Below, in pieces: positions 47,883 to 56,888 of a stretch of 64,000 nucleotides of DNA. The DNA is taken from positions 124,001 through 188,000 of the forward strand of contig NZ_JAUASX010000002.1 in NCBI RefSeq assembly GCF_030345715.1, given 5' to 3'. Origin of the DNA: Solimonas sp. SE-A11. GTDB lineage: Bacteria; Pseudomonadota; Gammaproteobacteria; Nevskiales; Nevskiaceae. Position 1 is the stretch's first letter. The number at the start of each line of letters is the position of its first letter. Under the pieces are notes generated by a model. The model was not told the DNA's origin and searched no databases. It saw only the letters and a program-made list of their open reading frames with translations. The position numbers and the translations under genes are program-made.

Positions 47883-48521
47883 ATGAAAGTTAATCGCATC
47901 TTCTGCATCGGCAAGAACTACGCCGATCATGTCGCCGAATTGGCCCACCTGGGGCATCAGGCGGACGGCGATTGCGTGGTCTTCATGAAACCGGCCTCCG
48001 CCGCGGTGCCGGAGGGTCAGCCGATTCCCCTGCCCCGCGACCGTGGCAGCATCCATTACGAGGCCGAGCTGGTGGTGATGCTGACCGGCGGCGGCCGCAA
48101 CATCCCGATGAAGCATGCGCTGGGCAGCGTCGCTGGCCTGACCCTGGGCCTGGACCTGACCTTGCGCGACCTGCAGACCGAGCTGAAGGATAGGGGCAAG
48201 CCCTGGGAAATCGCCAAGTCGTACGACGGCAGCGCGGCGCTGGGCGACTTCAAGCCCTTCCTGGAGCAGGACCTGCAGAAGCTGGAGTTCACGCTGCACG
48301 TCAACGGCGAGCTACGCCAGCACGGCCGCACGCGCGAGATGCTTTACCCGGTGGCTCGCCAGATCCATATCCTTTCACAGAGCTGGGCATTGCAGCCTGG
48401 CGACGTCATCTTCACCGGCACACCGAAGGGTGTCGGCCCGCTGGCCCACGGCGACCAGCTGGTGCTGGCCGGCGAAGGCATCGGTGAGTTCCGCTGGACC
48501 TGCAGGCAGGAGAAGAAGTGA
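47883..48521 (+). CDS. Fumarylacetoacetate hydrolase (FAH) family protein
   Basis: A 212-residue FAH-fold hydrolase or decarboxylase of the small YcgM/FAHD1 type. Metal and substrate motifs are FCIGKNYADHVAELAH, FMKPASAAVPEGQPI, HYEAELVVMLTGGGRNI (Glu ligands) and IFTGTPKGVGPLAHGD. FAHD1-like members act as acylpyruvase or oxaloacetate decarboxylase; the true substrate is not readable. I prefer ATG 47883. GTG 47865, preceded by GGGAGAGGG, would add six residues. It overlaps the DUF502 gene by 4 bp. Confidence 0.9.
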   Translation: MKVNRIFCIGKNYADHVAELAHLGHQADGDCVVFMKPASAAVPEGQPIPLPRDRGSIHYEAELVVMLTGGGRNIPMKHALGSVAGLTLGLDLTLRDLQTELKDRGKPWEIAKSYDGSAALGDFKPFLEQDLQKLEFTLHVNGELRQHGRTREMLYPVARQIHILSQSWALQPGDVIFTGTPKGVGPLAHGDQLVLAGEGIGEFRWTCRQEKK

Positions 48522-49162
48522 ACGAGCAACAGAAGCAGCAGCTGCGCAAGATCGCCGGCACCTTCTTCACCGGCCTGTTGGCGGTGCTGCCGATCCTGGT
48601 GACGGTGGCGCTGGTGATGTGGCTGATCGGCGCCGCCGAGGCGGTGCTGGGCGGCCTGCTGGGCTTCCTGCTGCCGCGTGGGCTGTACCTGCCGGGCATG
48701 GGCCTGCTGGTGTCGATCCTGCTGATCTACCTGGTGGGGCTCGGCATGAAGGGCCTGTTCGTGCAGCAGGCCTTCGGCTGGGTGGAGAGCGCGCTCAATC
48801 GCATCCCCCTGGTCAAGACGGTCTACGGCGCCGTGCGCGATCTCACTGGCTTCATGTCGAACAAGCGCGAGCGCAAGTTCGGCCAGGTGGTGCTGGTGCA
48901 GTTGCCCAACCTGCCGATCCGGCTGGTGGGTTTCGTGACCGTGGACGACCTGGGCGAAGCCGGCATCTCCGGCTGCGACACCGGCGGCTGCGTGGCGGTG
49001 TACCTGCCGATGAGCTACCAGATCGGCGGCTACACGGTGATGCTGCCGCGCGAGCACCTGACGCCGCTGGACATGGGCTTCGAGGAGGCGATGCGCTTCG
49101 TCATCACCGCCGGCATGTCGCGGCCCAACGAGGAACCGCCCAAGCCATCTTCGCCTGAATGA
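48518..49162 (+). CDS. DUF502 family membrane protein
   Basis: A 214-residue membrane protein with two helices (TFFTGLLAVLPILVTVALVM and PGMGLLVSILLIYLVGLGM). A soluble part follows with IPLVKTVYGAVRDLTGFMSN and VYLPMSYQIGGYTVMLPREH, the DUF502 signature blocks. Function unknown in bacteria. The GTG start and stop both overlap the neighbours by 4 bp, so FAH, DUF502 and MFS genes form one translational unit. Confidence 0.92.
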   Translation: MNEQQKQQLRKIAGTFFTGLLAVLPILVTVALVMWLIGAAEAVLGGLLGFLLPRGLYLPGMGLLVSILLIYLVGLGMKGLFVQQAFGWVESALNRIPLVKTVYGAVRDLTGFMSNKRERKFGQVVLVQLPNLPIRLVGFVTVDDLGEAGISGCDTGGCVAVYLPMSYQIGGYTVMLPREHLTPLDMGFEEAMRFVITAGMSRPNEEPPKPSSPE

Positions 49163-50382
49163 ACCTGGGCCGCGGCTACAAGCTGGTGCTGCTGGGCAGC
49201 CTCTACCTGGCCCAGGGCCTACCCTACGGTTTCTTCACGCAGGCGCTGCCGGTGCTGATGCGCGAGGCCGGCCTGTCGCTGAAGACCATCAGCCTCACCA
49301 GCCTACTGTTCCTGCCCTGGGCGCTGAAGTTCCTGTGGGCACCGCTGGTGGACCGCACCGGCACGCGCCGGCAATGGATCCTGCCGCTGCAGCTCGGCGC
49401 GGCGGCCGGCGCCGGCCTGCTCGCCTTTGCTGACATCGGCGATTCCTTCATGCTGATCTTCGCGGCGGTGTTGCTGTTCAACCTGCTCGCGGCGATGCAG
49501 GACGTTGCCACCGACGGCCTGGCGGTGCGCCTGCTCGGCGAGAAGGAACGCGGGCTGGGCAACGGCCTGCAGGTGGGCGCCTACCGCCTGGGCATGGTGC
49601 TGGGCGGCGGCTGGCTGCTATGGGTGTTCGCGCAGTCCGGTTGGCAGGCGATGTTCCTGGCCATGGCCGGCATCCTGCTGCTGACCTGCATGCCGGTGCT
49701 GTTCCTGCGCAGCGATAGCGCCGAAAGCCACGCGCCGCCACCAGCCGCCGGACAGATCGCGCTGGGCTGGGCCCGGCGCCTGCGCCAGCCGGGCATGCTG
49801 GCCTTCATCGGCCTGATCTGCGCCTACAAGTTCGGCGACAGCATGGTGTCCTCGATGATCGGCCCCTTCCTGAAGGACTACGGCCTGTCCAAGGAGGAGA
49901 TCGCGCTGCTCAAGGGCACGCTGGGCTCGGTGGCTGGCCTGGCCGGGGCCGCCGCGGGCGGCTGGCTGGCCTGGCGCCTGGGGCGCCGCGCGACACTGCT
50001 GGGCTGCGGCCTGCTGCAGACCCTGAGCCTGCTGCCCTATCTCGGCGCGGCGCTGGGCTGGGGCGGCAAGGAGTTGCTGTGGATCGGCTGCATCGGCGAA
50101 CACCTGCTGGGTGGCATGGCGACGGTGGCGCTGTTCACACTGATGATGGATGCCAGCGATCCCGATCATGCCGGCACCGACTACACGCTGCTGGCCTGTG
50201 CGGTGGTCATGGGTACGGGCCTGGCTACCTTCACCGGTGCGGCGATCGCCGACGCGGCCGGCTACGCGCCGATGATGGGGCTGGGGCTGCTGCTGTCGGC
50301 GGCGGGCTGCATCGCCCTGGTCATGGCGCTGGATCGCGGCGCGGGGCCGGCGCGCCTGGCGCCAGTCTGGCGCCGGCGCTGA
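49159..50382 (+). CDS. MFS transporter, AmpG/acetyl-CoA-transporter-like
   Basis: A 407-residue, 12-helix major-facilitator protein. SLYLAQGLPYGFFTQALPVL in helix 1, the helix 2-3 loop LWAPLVDRTGTRRQW and MQDVATDGLAVRLL in helix 4 fit the AmpG/SLC33 branch, which moves muropeptides or acyl-CoA-like solutes. It is shorter than E. coli AmpG, with 12 rather than 14 helices. It ends one base before the convergent diguanylate cyclase gene. Substrate unknown. Confidence 0.85.
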   Translation: MNLGRGYKLVLLGSLYLAQGLPYGFFTQALPVLMREAGLSLKTISLTSLLFLPWALKFLWAPLVDRTGTRRQWILPLQLGAAAGAGLLAFADIGDSFMLIFAAVLLFNLLAAMQDVATDGLAVRLLGEKERGLGNGLQVGAYRLGMVLGGGWLLWVFAQSGWQAMFLAMAGILLLTCMPVLFLRSDSAESHAPPPAAGQIALGWARRLRQPGMLAFIGLICAYKFGDSMVSSMIGPFLKDYGLSKEEIALLKGTLGSVAGLAGAAAGGWLAWRLGRRATLLGCGLLQTLSLLPYLGAALGWGGKELLWIGCIGEHLLGGMATVALFTLMMDASDPDHAGTDYTLLACAVVMGTGLATFTGAAIADAAGYAPMMGLGLLLSAAGCIALVMALDRGAGPARLAPVWRRR

Positions 50383-51375
50383 TCAGTCGGATCCGCTCAG
50401 CACGCAACGGTTCTTGCCCGCGCGCTTGGCGCGGTACATGGCATCGTCCGCAGCGCGGACCAGGGAGTCGCCCGGCGTGGCCGTTCCCTCCACCGGCACA
50501 TGCGGGTGGCAGGCGACACCGATACTGGCACCCACCGTGACCTCGATGCCCTCACCCAGGTCGTAGGGCTCGCGCAGCAGCAGGCACAAGGCCTCCGCCG
50601 CCGACAGGGCCGCAGCCGGCGCCTCGATCGCTTCCTCGAGTATCACCGCAAACTCGTCGCCACCGAGACGGGCGACGGTGTCGGACTTGCGCATACGCCC
50701 CAGCAGGCGCGCCGCGATCTGGCGCAGCAATTGGTCACCGACCAGGTGGCCATGGGTGTCGTTGACCGGCTTGAAGCCATCGATGTCGACGTACAGCAGC
50801 GCGAACGGCCGCTGCGAGCGACGCGAACGCTCCAGCGCGCCTTCGAGCCGGTCCAGGAACAGCGCGCGATTCGGCAGGCCTGTGAGCGGATCGTGCGTGG
50901 CCTGGTGCCGTACCTGCTCCTCGGCCTGCCGGCGGGTCGCCACCTCGTACTCCAGCTCGCTCACCAGCCGGCGCAACTGCTGCTTGCCGCGGTAGAGGTC
51001 CAGGAAGACACGCACCTTCGACAGCAGGATAGTGTCGTTGATCGGCTTGGCGATGTAGTCGACCGCGCCGAAGCTATAGCCTTTGAGGCGGTTGAGGTCA
51101 TCGACCATGGCCGCGGTGACGAAGATCACCGGTGTGTTGCGCGTGCCTTCTTCCTCGGCCAAGTGGCTGGCGACCTCGAAGCCGTCCATGTCCGGCATGT
51201 TGACGTCCAGCAGCACCAGTGCGAACTCGTGATCCAGCGTCGCCGCCAGGGCGGCGTTGCCGGAAGCCGCCTCGACCAGTTCCGCATCGACCCTGGCCAG
51301 CAGGCGGCGCATGGCCACCAGGTTGGCGGGCGTGTCGTCCACGACGAGAATCTTGGGGCGAGACAGCTGGGTCAT
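50383..51375 (-). CDS. Response-regulator diguanylate cyclase (REC-GGDEF)
   Basis: A 330-residue c-di-GMP synthase. The receiver (residues 8-125) has VVDDTPANL and LVLLDVNMPDMDGFE. The GGDEF domain (~165-328) has DPLTGLPNRALFLDRL and the intact active motif RLGGDEFAVI. An inhibitory I-site RKSD lies five residues before GGDEF, so it should be active and product-inhibited. The start overlaps cheB by 4 bp. It is the output end of the signalling operon beginning near 56867. Confidence 0.96.
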   Translation of the reverse strand: MTQLSRPKILVVDDTPANLVAMRRLLARVDAELVEAASGNAALAATLDHEFALVLLDVNMPDMDGFEVASHLAEEEGTRNTPVIFVTAAMVDDLNRLKGYSFGAVDYIAKPINDTILLSKVRVFLDLYRGKQQLRRLVSELEYEVATRRQAEEQVRHQATHDPLTGLPNRALFLDRLEGALERSRRSQRPFALLYVDIDGFKPVNDTHGHLVGDQLLRQIAARLLGRMRKSDTVARLGGDEFAVILEEAIEAPAAALSAAEALCLLLREPYDLGEGIEVTVGASIGVACHPHVPVEGTATPGDSLVRAADDAMYRAKRAGKNRCVLSGSD

Positions 51376-51944
51376 GCGTTGGCCCTCCCGGCCAGTTTCA
51401 GCAGCATTGGAGCGATTCGGTTCAGCGGCAGCACGTGATCGGCACCGGCCAGGCGCAAGGCCGCCGCGGGCATCTCCGGGGCCTCGGCCTCCTGCGGGTC
51501 CTGCACGATGAGCGTGCCGCCCAGGCTGCGCACCAGTGCGGCGCCACGCGCACCGTCGTCGTTGGCGCCGGTGAGCACCACGGCGGCGAGGCGCTCACGC
51601 CAGACCTCCGCGGCCGACTGGAACAGCACGTCGGCCGCCGGACGCACGTGGCAGACACGCTCGTCCACCGACAGGGCGAAGCGGTGCTGGCGCTCGACCA
51701 GCAGATGATAGCGAGGCGGTGCCAGGTAGACGTGCCCCGGCTGGATCGGCTCGCGTGACTGCGCCTCGCTGACCGGCAGCACACAACTGTCGCGCAGCAG
51801 GTCCACCAGCACGTTGAAACCCTCGGTCGCCGTGTGCTGCACGATGATCACGCTGGGGCGGAATCCCTTGTCCAGCCCCCGTAGCAGGCTGCGCAACGCG
51901 GAGACTCCGCCCGTGGACGCACCCACGACGCAGGCCTCCATCAT
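51372..51944 (-). CDS. CheB-type methylesterase domain protein without receiver
   Basis: A 190-residue stand-alone CheB catalytic domain. The Ser-His-Asp triad is visible in VVGASTGGVSAL, IIVQHTATEGF and VLTGANDDGARG. The REC domain that normally gates CheB is absent. It overlaps cheR by 4 bp upstream and the cyclase by 4 bp downstream. No methyl-accepting receptor, CheA or CheW is encoded in this operon, so its target is not evident. Confidence 0.93.
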   Translation of the reverse strand: MMEACVVGASTGGVSALRSLLRGLDKGFRPSVIIVQHTATEGFNVLVDLLRDSCVLPVSEAQSREPIQPGHVYLAPPRYHLLVERQHRFALSVDERVCHVRPAADVLFQSAAEVWRERLAAVVLTGANDDGARGAALVRSLGGTLIVQDPQEAEAPEMPAAALRLAGADHVLPLNRIAPMLLKLAGRANA

Positions 51945-52780
51945 GGAGCGTTCCGGGGCGCTGTGCGCCGGAATACCGGCAACTCGCGGCTGAGCAACTG
52001 GAAGTCAGAGGCCACGCCAGAGAAGCTCAGCGATTCCTTGATGCCGATGCACAGGTAGCCGCCACGCACCAGGCTGTCGCGGAACAGGCCCAGCACGCGA
52101 TCCTGCAGCGGATCGGTGAAATAGATCAGCACATTGCGGCACAGGATCAGGTGCATCTCGCCGAACACCCCATCCGATACCAGATTGTGGTTGGCGAAGG
52201 TGATGTTGGCGCGCAGTTCGTCGTGCATCTTCAGCAGGTCGTACTTCTCGGTGCAGTAGTCCTGCAGGCGGGCCTTGCCGCCGGCCTTGCGGTAATTCTC
52301 CAGGTACAGCGGCATCTCGCGCGCCGGGTAGATGCCTTCCTGGGCCTTGGCCAGGGCCGCGTCACTGAAGTCGGTGGCGTAGATCTGGCAGCGCTCGTAC
52401 ATGCCGGCCTCGCGCAGCAGGATGGCCATCGAGTAGGCCTCCTCGCCGTGCGCACAACCGGCCTGCCAGATGTTGATATGGGGATAGCTCGCCAGCTCCG
52501 GCAACACCCGCTCGCGCAGCGCGACGAAGGTCTGCGGCTCGCGGAACAGCTCCGAAACCGGTACCGACAGGCGCTCGATGACGCTGTGGATGAAGGTCTC
52601 GTCGTGGATCACCCGCTCGGTCAGTTCGGAGACGGAACGCAGATGCAGGGCCGTCACCAGCCCCAGCACGCGGCGCTTGAAGGAGGCCGGAGCGTACTGG
52701 CCGAAATCATAGCCGTGGCGCTTGCGCAGGGCCTCGGTGAAGAGTGCGACTTCGATGTCCTGCCTGTCAGTGAGGTGCAT
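51941..52780 (-). CDS. CheR-type protein methyltransferase
   Basis: A 279-residue CheR-fold SAM-dependent methyltransferase. The N-terminal helical domain carries RHGYDFGQYAPASFKRRV. The SAM-binding part has IWQAGCAHGEEAYSMAI, a variant of the usual SAGCSTGEE motif, YATDFSDAALAKA, and LILCRNVLIYF. It sits 68 bp downstream of the hybrid kinase gene. With the CheB above it forms a methylation/demethylation pair lacking an obvious receptor. Confidence 0.95.
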   Translation of the reverse strand: MHLTDRQDIEVALFTEALRKRHGYDFGQYAPASFKRRVLGLVTALHLRSVSELTERVIHDETFIHSVIERLSVPVSELFREPQTFVALRERVLPELASYPHINIWQAGCAHGEEAYSMAILLREAGMYERCQIYATDFSDAALAKAQEGIYPAREMPLYLENYRKAGGKARLQDYCTEKYDLLKMHDELRANITFANHNLVSDGVFGEMHLILCRNVLIYFTDPLQDRVLGLFRDSLVRGGYLCIGIKESLSFSGVASDFQLLSRELPVFRRTAPRNAP

Positions 52781-52848
52781 TCTTCACCTTCGATTCATGC
52801 CGCCGTCCCGGGCGCGACTGCGATACCTGCGCCACGCGCCGGGGCGTA

Positions 52849-55800
52849 TCAGCTGTCGCCCAGCAAGGCCTGCATCTGGCCGGTCAGCTGCTCGACGTCA
52901 ATCGGCTTGGAGCAATACTCGTTGGCGCCGGCCTCCAGGCACTTCTCGCGGTCGCCCACCATGGCCTTGGCGGTAACGGCGATGATCGGCAAGGCCTGCC
53001 ACTCCGACTTTTCGCGAATGCGGCGGATGGTCTCGTAGCCGTCCATGCCGGGCATCATGATGTCCATCAGCACCAGGTCGACTTCCGGGTTCGACTCCAG
53101 CTGTGCGATCGCCTTGTAGCCGTCCTGCGCCATCAGAACCTTGAGGCCGCGGCTGCGCAGGGCCTTGGACAGGGCGAAGATGTTGCGCATGTCGTCGTCC
53201 ACCACCAGCACGGTCTTGCCGCTCAGGCCCGGCGCCACGGCACGCGGTGCGGCGGCAACGGGAGCGCCAACCTTGCGGATGCTGTGCAGGAACAGCGTCA
53301 CCTCGTCCAGCAGGCGTTGCGGCGAAGGCGCGCTCTTGAGCACGATGGTTTCGGTGTACTCGCGCAGGCGCAGCCCTTCCTCGCGGGTCAGCTCGCGGCC
53401 GGAATGGATCACAACCGCCGGCAGCGGCCCGCGGGCGCTGGCGCGCTCCAGGAACTGGAACCCGTCCATGCCGGGCAGGCCCAGGTCAAGGATCAGCAGG
53501 TCGTAGGACTCCTGGGCGGTGCGGTCCATGGCCTCTTCCGCGCTGCCGACCTCGTCGATCTGCACCGACTCGCCGCGTAGCATCTCGCGCACCAGGCGCC
53601 GGTCCGCAGGGTTGTCGTCGATGATCAGGATGCGCCGCGCGCCGGTGGGAACCCCGGGCAGGCCATCGAAGACACGCTCGACATCTTCACGCGCCACGGG
53701 CTTCTTGAGATAGCCGGCGGCGCCGGCCGCGCGTGCGCGGCCCTCGGCGTCGGCGCCGGAAATGAAGTGGACCGGGATGCCGGCGGTCAGCGGGTCCGCC
53801 TGCAGGCGCTCCATCACCTGCCAGCCGTCCATCTTCGGCAGGCCGATATCGAGCAGGATGCCGGCCGGGCGATGCTTGCGCGCCAGCGCCAGTCCGGTTT
53901 CGCCGTCACGCGCCACCAGCGCCCGGTAATGGCGACCGCGCGCCAGGCCCGCCAGCACTTCGGCGAACTGGGCATCGTCCTCGACGATCAGCAGCGTGGT
54001 ACCCGGCGGTTCGGCCGGGGGTTGCAGGGCGGCGGCGGGGGCCGCGGACGGGACGGCCGCAGTCTGGGGCGCCGCAACGGCCACGGCGCTCACGGCCGGT
54101 TCCGGCGACAGCGCGTCGGTACCGGGCGCCGCGGCCGGTAGGCTCACGGTGAAGGTCGAGCCCTGCCCCTGCTGGCTCTCCAGGCGAACCTCACCGCCCA
54201 GCAGCTCGACCAGGGCCTTGACGATGGACAGGCCCAGGCCAGTGCCACCGTAGCGGCGGCTGGTGCCGGAGTCGGCCTGCTCGAAAGCCTGGAAAATGCG
54301 CGCGAGCTTTTCCTGCGGGATGCCGATGCCGCTGTCGCGCACCCGCAGCAGCACGCCGCCGGCATGCGGGCCGTCGACCACCGGCAGGATGTCGAGCTTC
54401 ACGCCGCCCTGGTGGGTGAACTTGAAGGCGTTGGACAGCAGGTTGGCGAGGATCTGGTTGATGCGGGCACCGTCGGAGCGCACCGTGGCGGGCAGGCCCG
54501 GTGCGCGGGACACCTCCAGCGTCAGGTGTCGCTGCTCGGCCAGCGCACGGAAATTGCGCTCGATGCCGGCGGCCAGTGCGGCCAGGTTCACGTCTTCCAG
54601 GACGACCTGCATCTTGCCGGCCTCGACCTTGGACAGGTCGAGGATGTCGTTGATCAGGTTGAGCAGGTTGCGGCCGCTGTCATGGACGATGCTGGCGCTC
54701 TCGATCTGCTCGGCCGTGAGATTGCCCTCCTCGTTCTCCGCCAGGCCCTTGGACAGGATCAGCAGGCTGTTGAGCGGCGTGCGCAGCTCATGCGACATGT
54801 TGGCCAGGAACTCGCTCTTGTAGCGGCTGGCCTGCTCCAAATCGACGGCCTTCTCCTCCAGCTCGGCCTGGGCGCGCTCCAGCGCCTGCTTCTGGCCATG
54901 CAGGGCTTCGCTTTTCTCCTCGAGGCTGACATTGGCGATGCGCAGTTCCTCGGCCTGGACGCGCAGTTCCTCTTCGCTGGCCCGCAGCTTCTGGCTCTGC
55001 TCTTCCAGCAGCCGCGACTTGTCGCGCAGCGCCTCGTTGGTGGCGCGCAGCTCTTCCTGCTGCGCGCGCAGGGCTTCCTCGGAAGCCTGCAGTTCTTCCT
55101 TCTGGTACTGCGTCTGGCGCAGCAGCTCCATGGTGGCCAGCCCCCGCTCCAGGGTCTCCAGCACCAGGGCAGCATAGCCGGCAGCCTGCTTCAGGAACTC
55201 CGCCTGCAGTGGGCCGGGATCGGCGAAGTAGGCCATTTCCACCACGCCCAGCACGCGCTCGCGCCCTGGCAGCGGCAGCAGCCGCAACGACGGTGGCACG
55301 ACCTCGCCCAAGCCGCTGCGCACTCGCAGGTAGGACTCCGGCAGGTCGCGCACCACGCGCGGCTCGCCGTCCTGCGCGACCTGGCCCACCAGGCCTTCTC
55401 CCCGCGAGTAGCCGCGCGGCCCGCTGCCTCCGGGCAGGCTGTAGCTGCCGGAGGGTTCGTAGCGCTCGCGCGCCTCGTCCCAGCGGAAGAAGACGGTGCA
55501 GACCGCGCCACCGGAGAGGCTGAGCCGCTCGCTCAGCCGCTCGCCGAACTCCGCCAGCGTGGTGCAGCCCTGCAGCGCAACCGACAGGCTCGCCAGCTCG
55601 GTCTTGATCCACTCGCGTCCGGCCAGGTCCACGGTACTGCGGCGGAAGACCTCCAGGCCACGGGCCAGGGCGCCGATCTCGTCGCCATGTCCGCGATACG
55701 GAATATCGACGTCGGTTTCACCGGACGACAGGCGTGACATCAGCGAGGTCAGCTGCGTCACCGGACGCGTCACCGTGCGCGCCACCGCCCACATGGCCAG

Positions 55801-56436
55801 TGCCACGAAGGCAATGCCCGCCAGCAGCATCAGGTAGGTCAGTTCGCGGGTGCGGTCGAGCCGCGCCTGCAACCGTGAAGACCGCTCGTGCAGCAGGCTG
55901 CGCTCATGATCGCGCATCTGCTGGACCAGCACGCGGATGCCGTCGACGATGCGCTTGCCCTTGCCGGTGCGCACCAGCGCCAGTTCGGAGGCTTCGTCGT
56001 TGCGTCGCTTGTAGTCCAGCACCAACTCGGCGAAGTCGCCGCGCCAGCGCCGCATCTCGTCGCGCCACTGCTCCAGCGGCGCCTGCTGATTGGGGTTGTC
56101 GGCGGTCAGGGCCTTGAGCTCCCGCCAGGACTTCTCGAATTGCTCGCCGCCTACGCGGTAGGGCTCGAGGAACTCGTCACGCGAGGACAGCAGGTAGCCG
56201 CGCAGGCCGGTCTCCTGATCCAGCACCAGCACCAGCAAGCTGTCGATGGCCTGCAGCACCAACTCCGAATGATCCGTGGCTTGCCGGGCTTCCTCGACCT
56301 CGGTGAGGGCCGCGCGGAACATCAGGGCGCTGCCGGCGAATAGCAGCAGGATCACCGCGAACGCCAGGCCCAGGCGCGTCTGGATACCCAGCACTCCGCG
56401 CAAGGGCGATGGCAGGCTGCGGCGCTCGTTGCTCAT
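52849..56436 (-). CDS. CHASE3/HAMP/GAF hybrid histidine kinase with three receivers
   Basis: A 1195-residue membrane kinase. In order: TM1 (~20-42), a periplasmic CHASE3 domain (~45-180, with LDQETGLRGYLLSSRDEF), TM2 (~185-208), HAMP, a GAF domain (~280-430) and a long coiled coil (~435-530). Then come HisKA (MSHELRTPLNSLL, His near 549), HATPase (LSNAFKFTHQGG, GGTGLGLSIV) and receivers beginning near 810, 934 and 1070. All three receivers keep the acidic pair and phospho-Asp (LLDIGLP, ILDLGLP, LMDIMMP). Its ATG overlaps the TerB-like gene by 4 bp. It resembles kinases that pair with CheB/CheR in non-flagellar signalling. Confidence 0.96.
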   Translation of the reverse strand: MSNERRSLPSPLRGVLGIQTRLGLAFAVILLLFAGSALMFRAALTEVEEARQATDHSELVLQAIDSLLVLVLDQETGLRGYLLSSRDEFLEPYRVGGEQFEKSWRELKALTADNPNQQAPLEQWRDEMRRWRGDFAELVLDYKRRNDEASELALVRTGKGKRIVDGIRVLVQQMRDHERSLLHERSSRLQARLDRTRELTYLMLLAGIAFVALAMWAVARTVTRPVTQLTSLMSRLSSGETDVDIPYRGHGDEIGALARGLEVFRRSTVDLAGREWIKTELASLSVALQGCTTLAEFGERLSERLSLSGGAVCTVFFRWDEARERYEPSGSYSLPGGSGPRGYSRGEGLVGQVAQDGEPRVVRDLPESYLRVRSGLGEVVPPSLRLLPLPGRERVLGVVEMAYFADPGPLQAEFLKQAAGYAALVLETLERGLATMELLRQTQYQKEELQASEEALRAQQEELRATNEALRDKSRLLEEQSQKLRASEEELRVQAEELRIANVSLEEKSEALHGQKQALERAQAELEEKAVDLEQASRYKSEFLANMSHELRTPLNSLLILSKGLAENEEGNLTAEQIESASIVHDSGRNLLNLINDILDLSKVEAGKMQVVLEDVNLAALAAGIERNFRALAEQRHLTLEVSRAPGLPATVRSDGARINQILANLLSNAFKFTHQGGVKLDILPVVDGPHAGGVLLRVRDSGIGIPQEKLARIFQAFEQADSGTSRRYGGTGLGLSIVKALVELLGGEVRLESQQGQGSTFTVSLPAAAPGTDALSPEPAVSAVAVAAPQTAAVPSAAPAAALQPPAEPPGTTLLIVEDDAQFAEVLAGLARGRHYRALVARDGETGLALARKHRPAGILLDIGLPKMDGWQVMERLQADPLTAGIPVHFISGADAEGRARAAGAAGYLKKPVAREDVERVFDGLPGVPTGARRILIIDDNPADRRLVREMLRGESVQIDEVGSAEEAMDRTAQESYDLLILDLGLPGMDGFQFLERASARGPLPAVVIHSGRELTREEGLRLREYTETIVLKSAPSPQRLLDEVTLFLHSIRKVGAPVAAAPRAVAPGLSGKTVLVVDDDMRNIFALSKALRSRGLKVLMAQDGYKAIAQLESNPEVDLVLMDIMMPGMDGYETIRRIREKSEWQALPIIAVTAKAMVGDREKCLEAGANEYCSKPIDVEQLTGQMQALLGDS

Positions 56437-56867
56437 GCCGGACCCGAGGCCAGCTTCTGGCGGATGAACTCGTGGTGAGGCACGTACAGCAGGTCGGCCA
56501 CCCGGCGGATCAGAGCCTCCTCACCGGGATGGACGCGGCCGTCGGCGTGGGCCACGCGCCACATGCCACCGATCAGCTCGCGCTTGTCCTCGGCGGGCAG
56601 TACGGCGTTGAGCTCGGCGACGAAGGGATGCAGCGACACACTTTTGCGCACGGTGGCCTCGGCCTCGGCGAGCAGCGCCGCAGAGGCTGCCTCGTCCAGC
56701 ACGCAAAGCTCGCGCAGGATGCCGCGCGCTGCTACCTTCTCCGCCTCGCCCTCGGCGAAGTCCGCGCGCAGGGTTTCGACGAGCAGCACAGCGATAGCAA
56801 GCTCGCGCCGCGGTACGGCCGATTCGACCCTGCCAGCGCCCAGCGCACGAACCAGTTTATCCCACAC
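56433..56867 (-). CDS. TerB-like (tellurite resistance B family) protein
   Basis: A 144-residue all-helical protein with the TerB/DUF533 pattern: ELAIAVLLVETLRADFAEGE, then AHADGRVHPGEEALIRRVAD near the C-terminus. The acidic loops LRADFAEGE and AHADGRVHPGE are the usual metal/phosphate-binding turns of the fold. The start is GTG at 56867. It overlaps the hybrid-kinase start and is 21 bp from the outer-membrane protein gene. Such proteins occur beside signalling genes; its job here is unknown. Confidence 0.85.
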   Translation of the reverse strand: MWDKLVRALGAGRVESAVPRRELAIAVLLVETLRADFAEGEAEKVAARGILRELCVLDEAASAALLAEAEATVRKSVSLHPFVAELNAVLPAEDKRELIGGMWRVAHADGRVHPGEEALIRRVADLLYVPHHEFIRQKLASGPA

Positions 56868-56888
56868 GAAGGCGGACCCTGCCCCTGA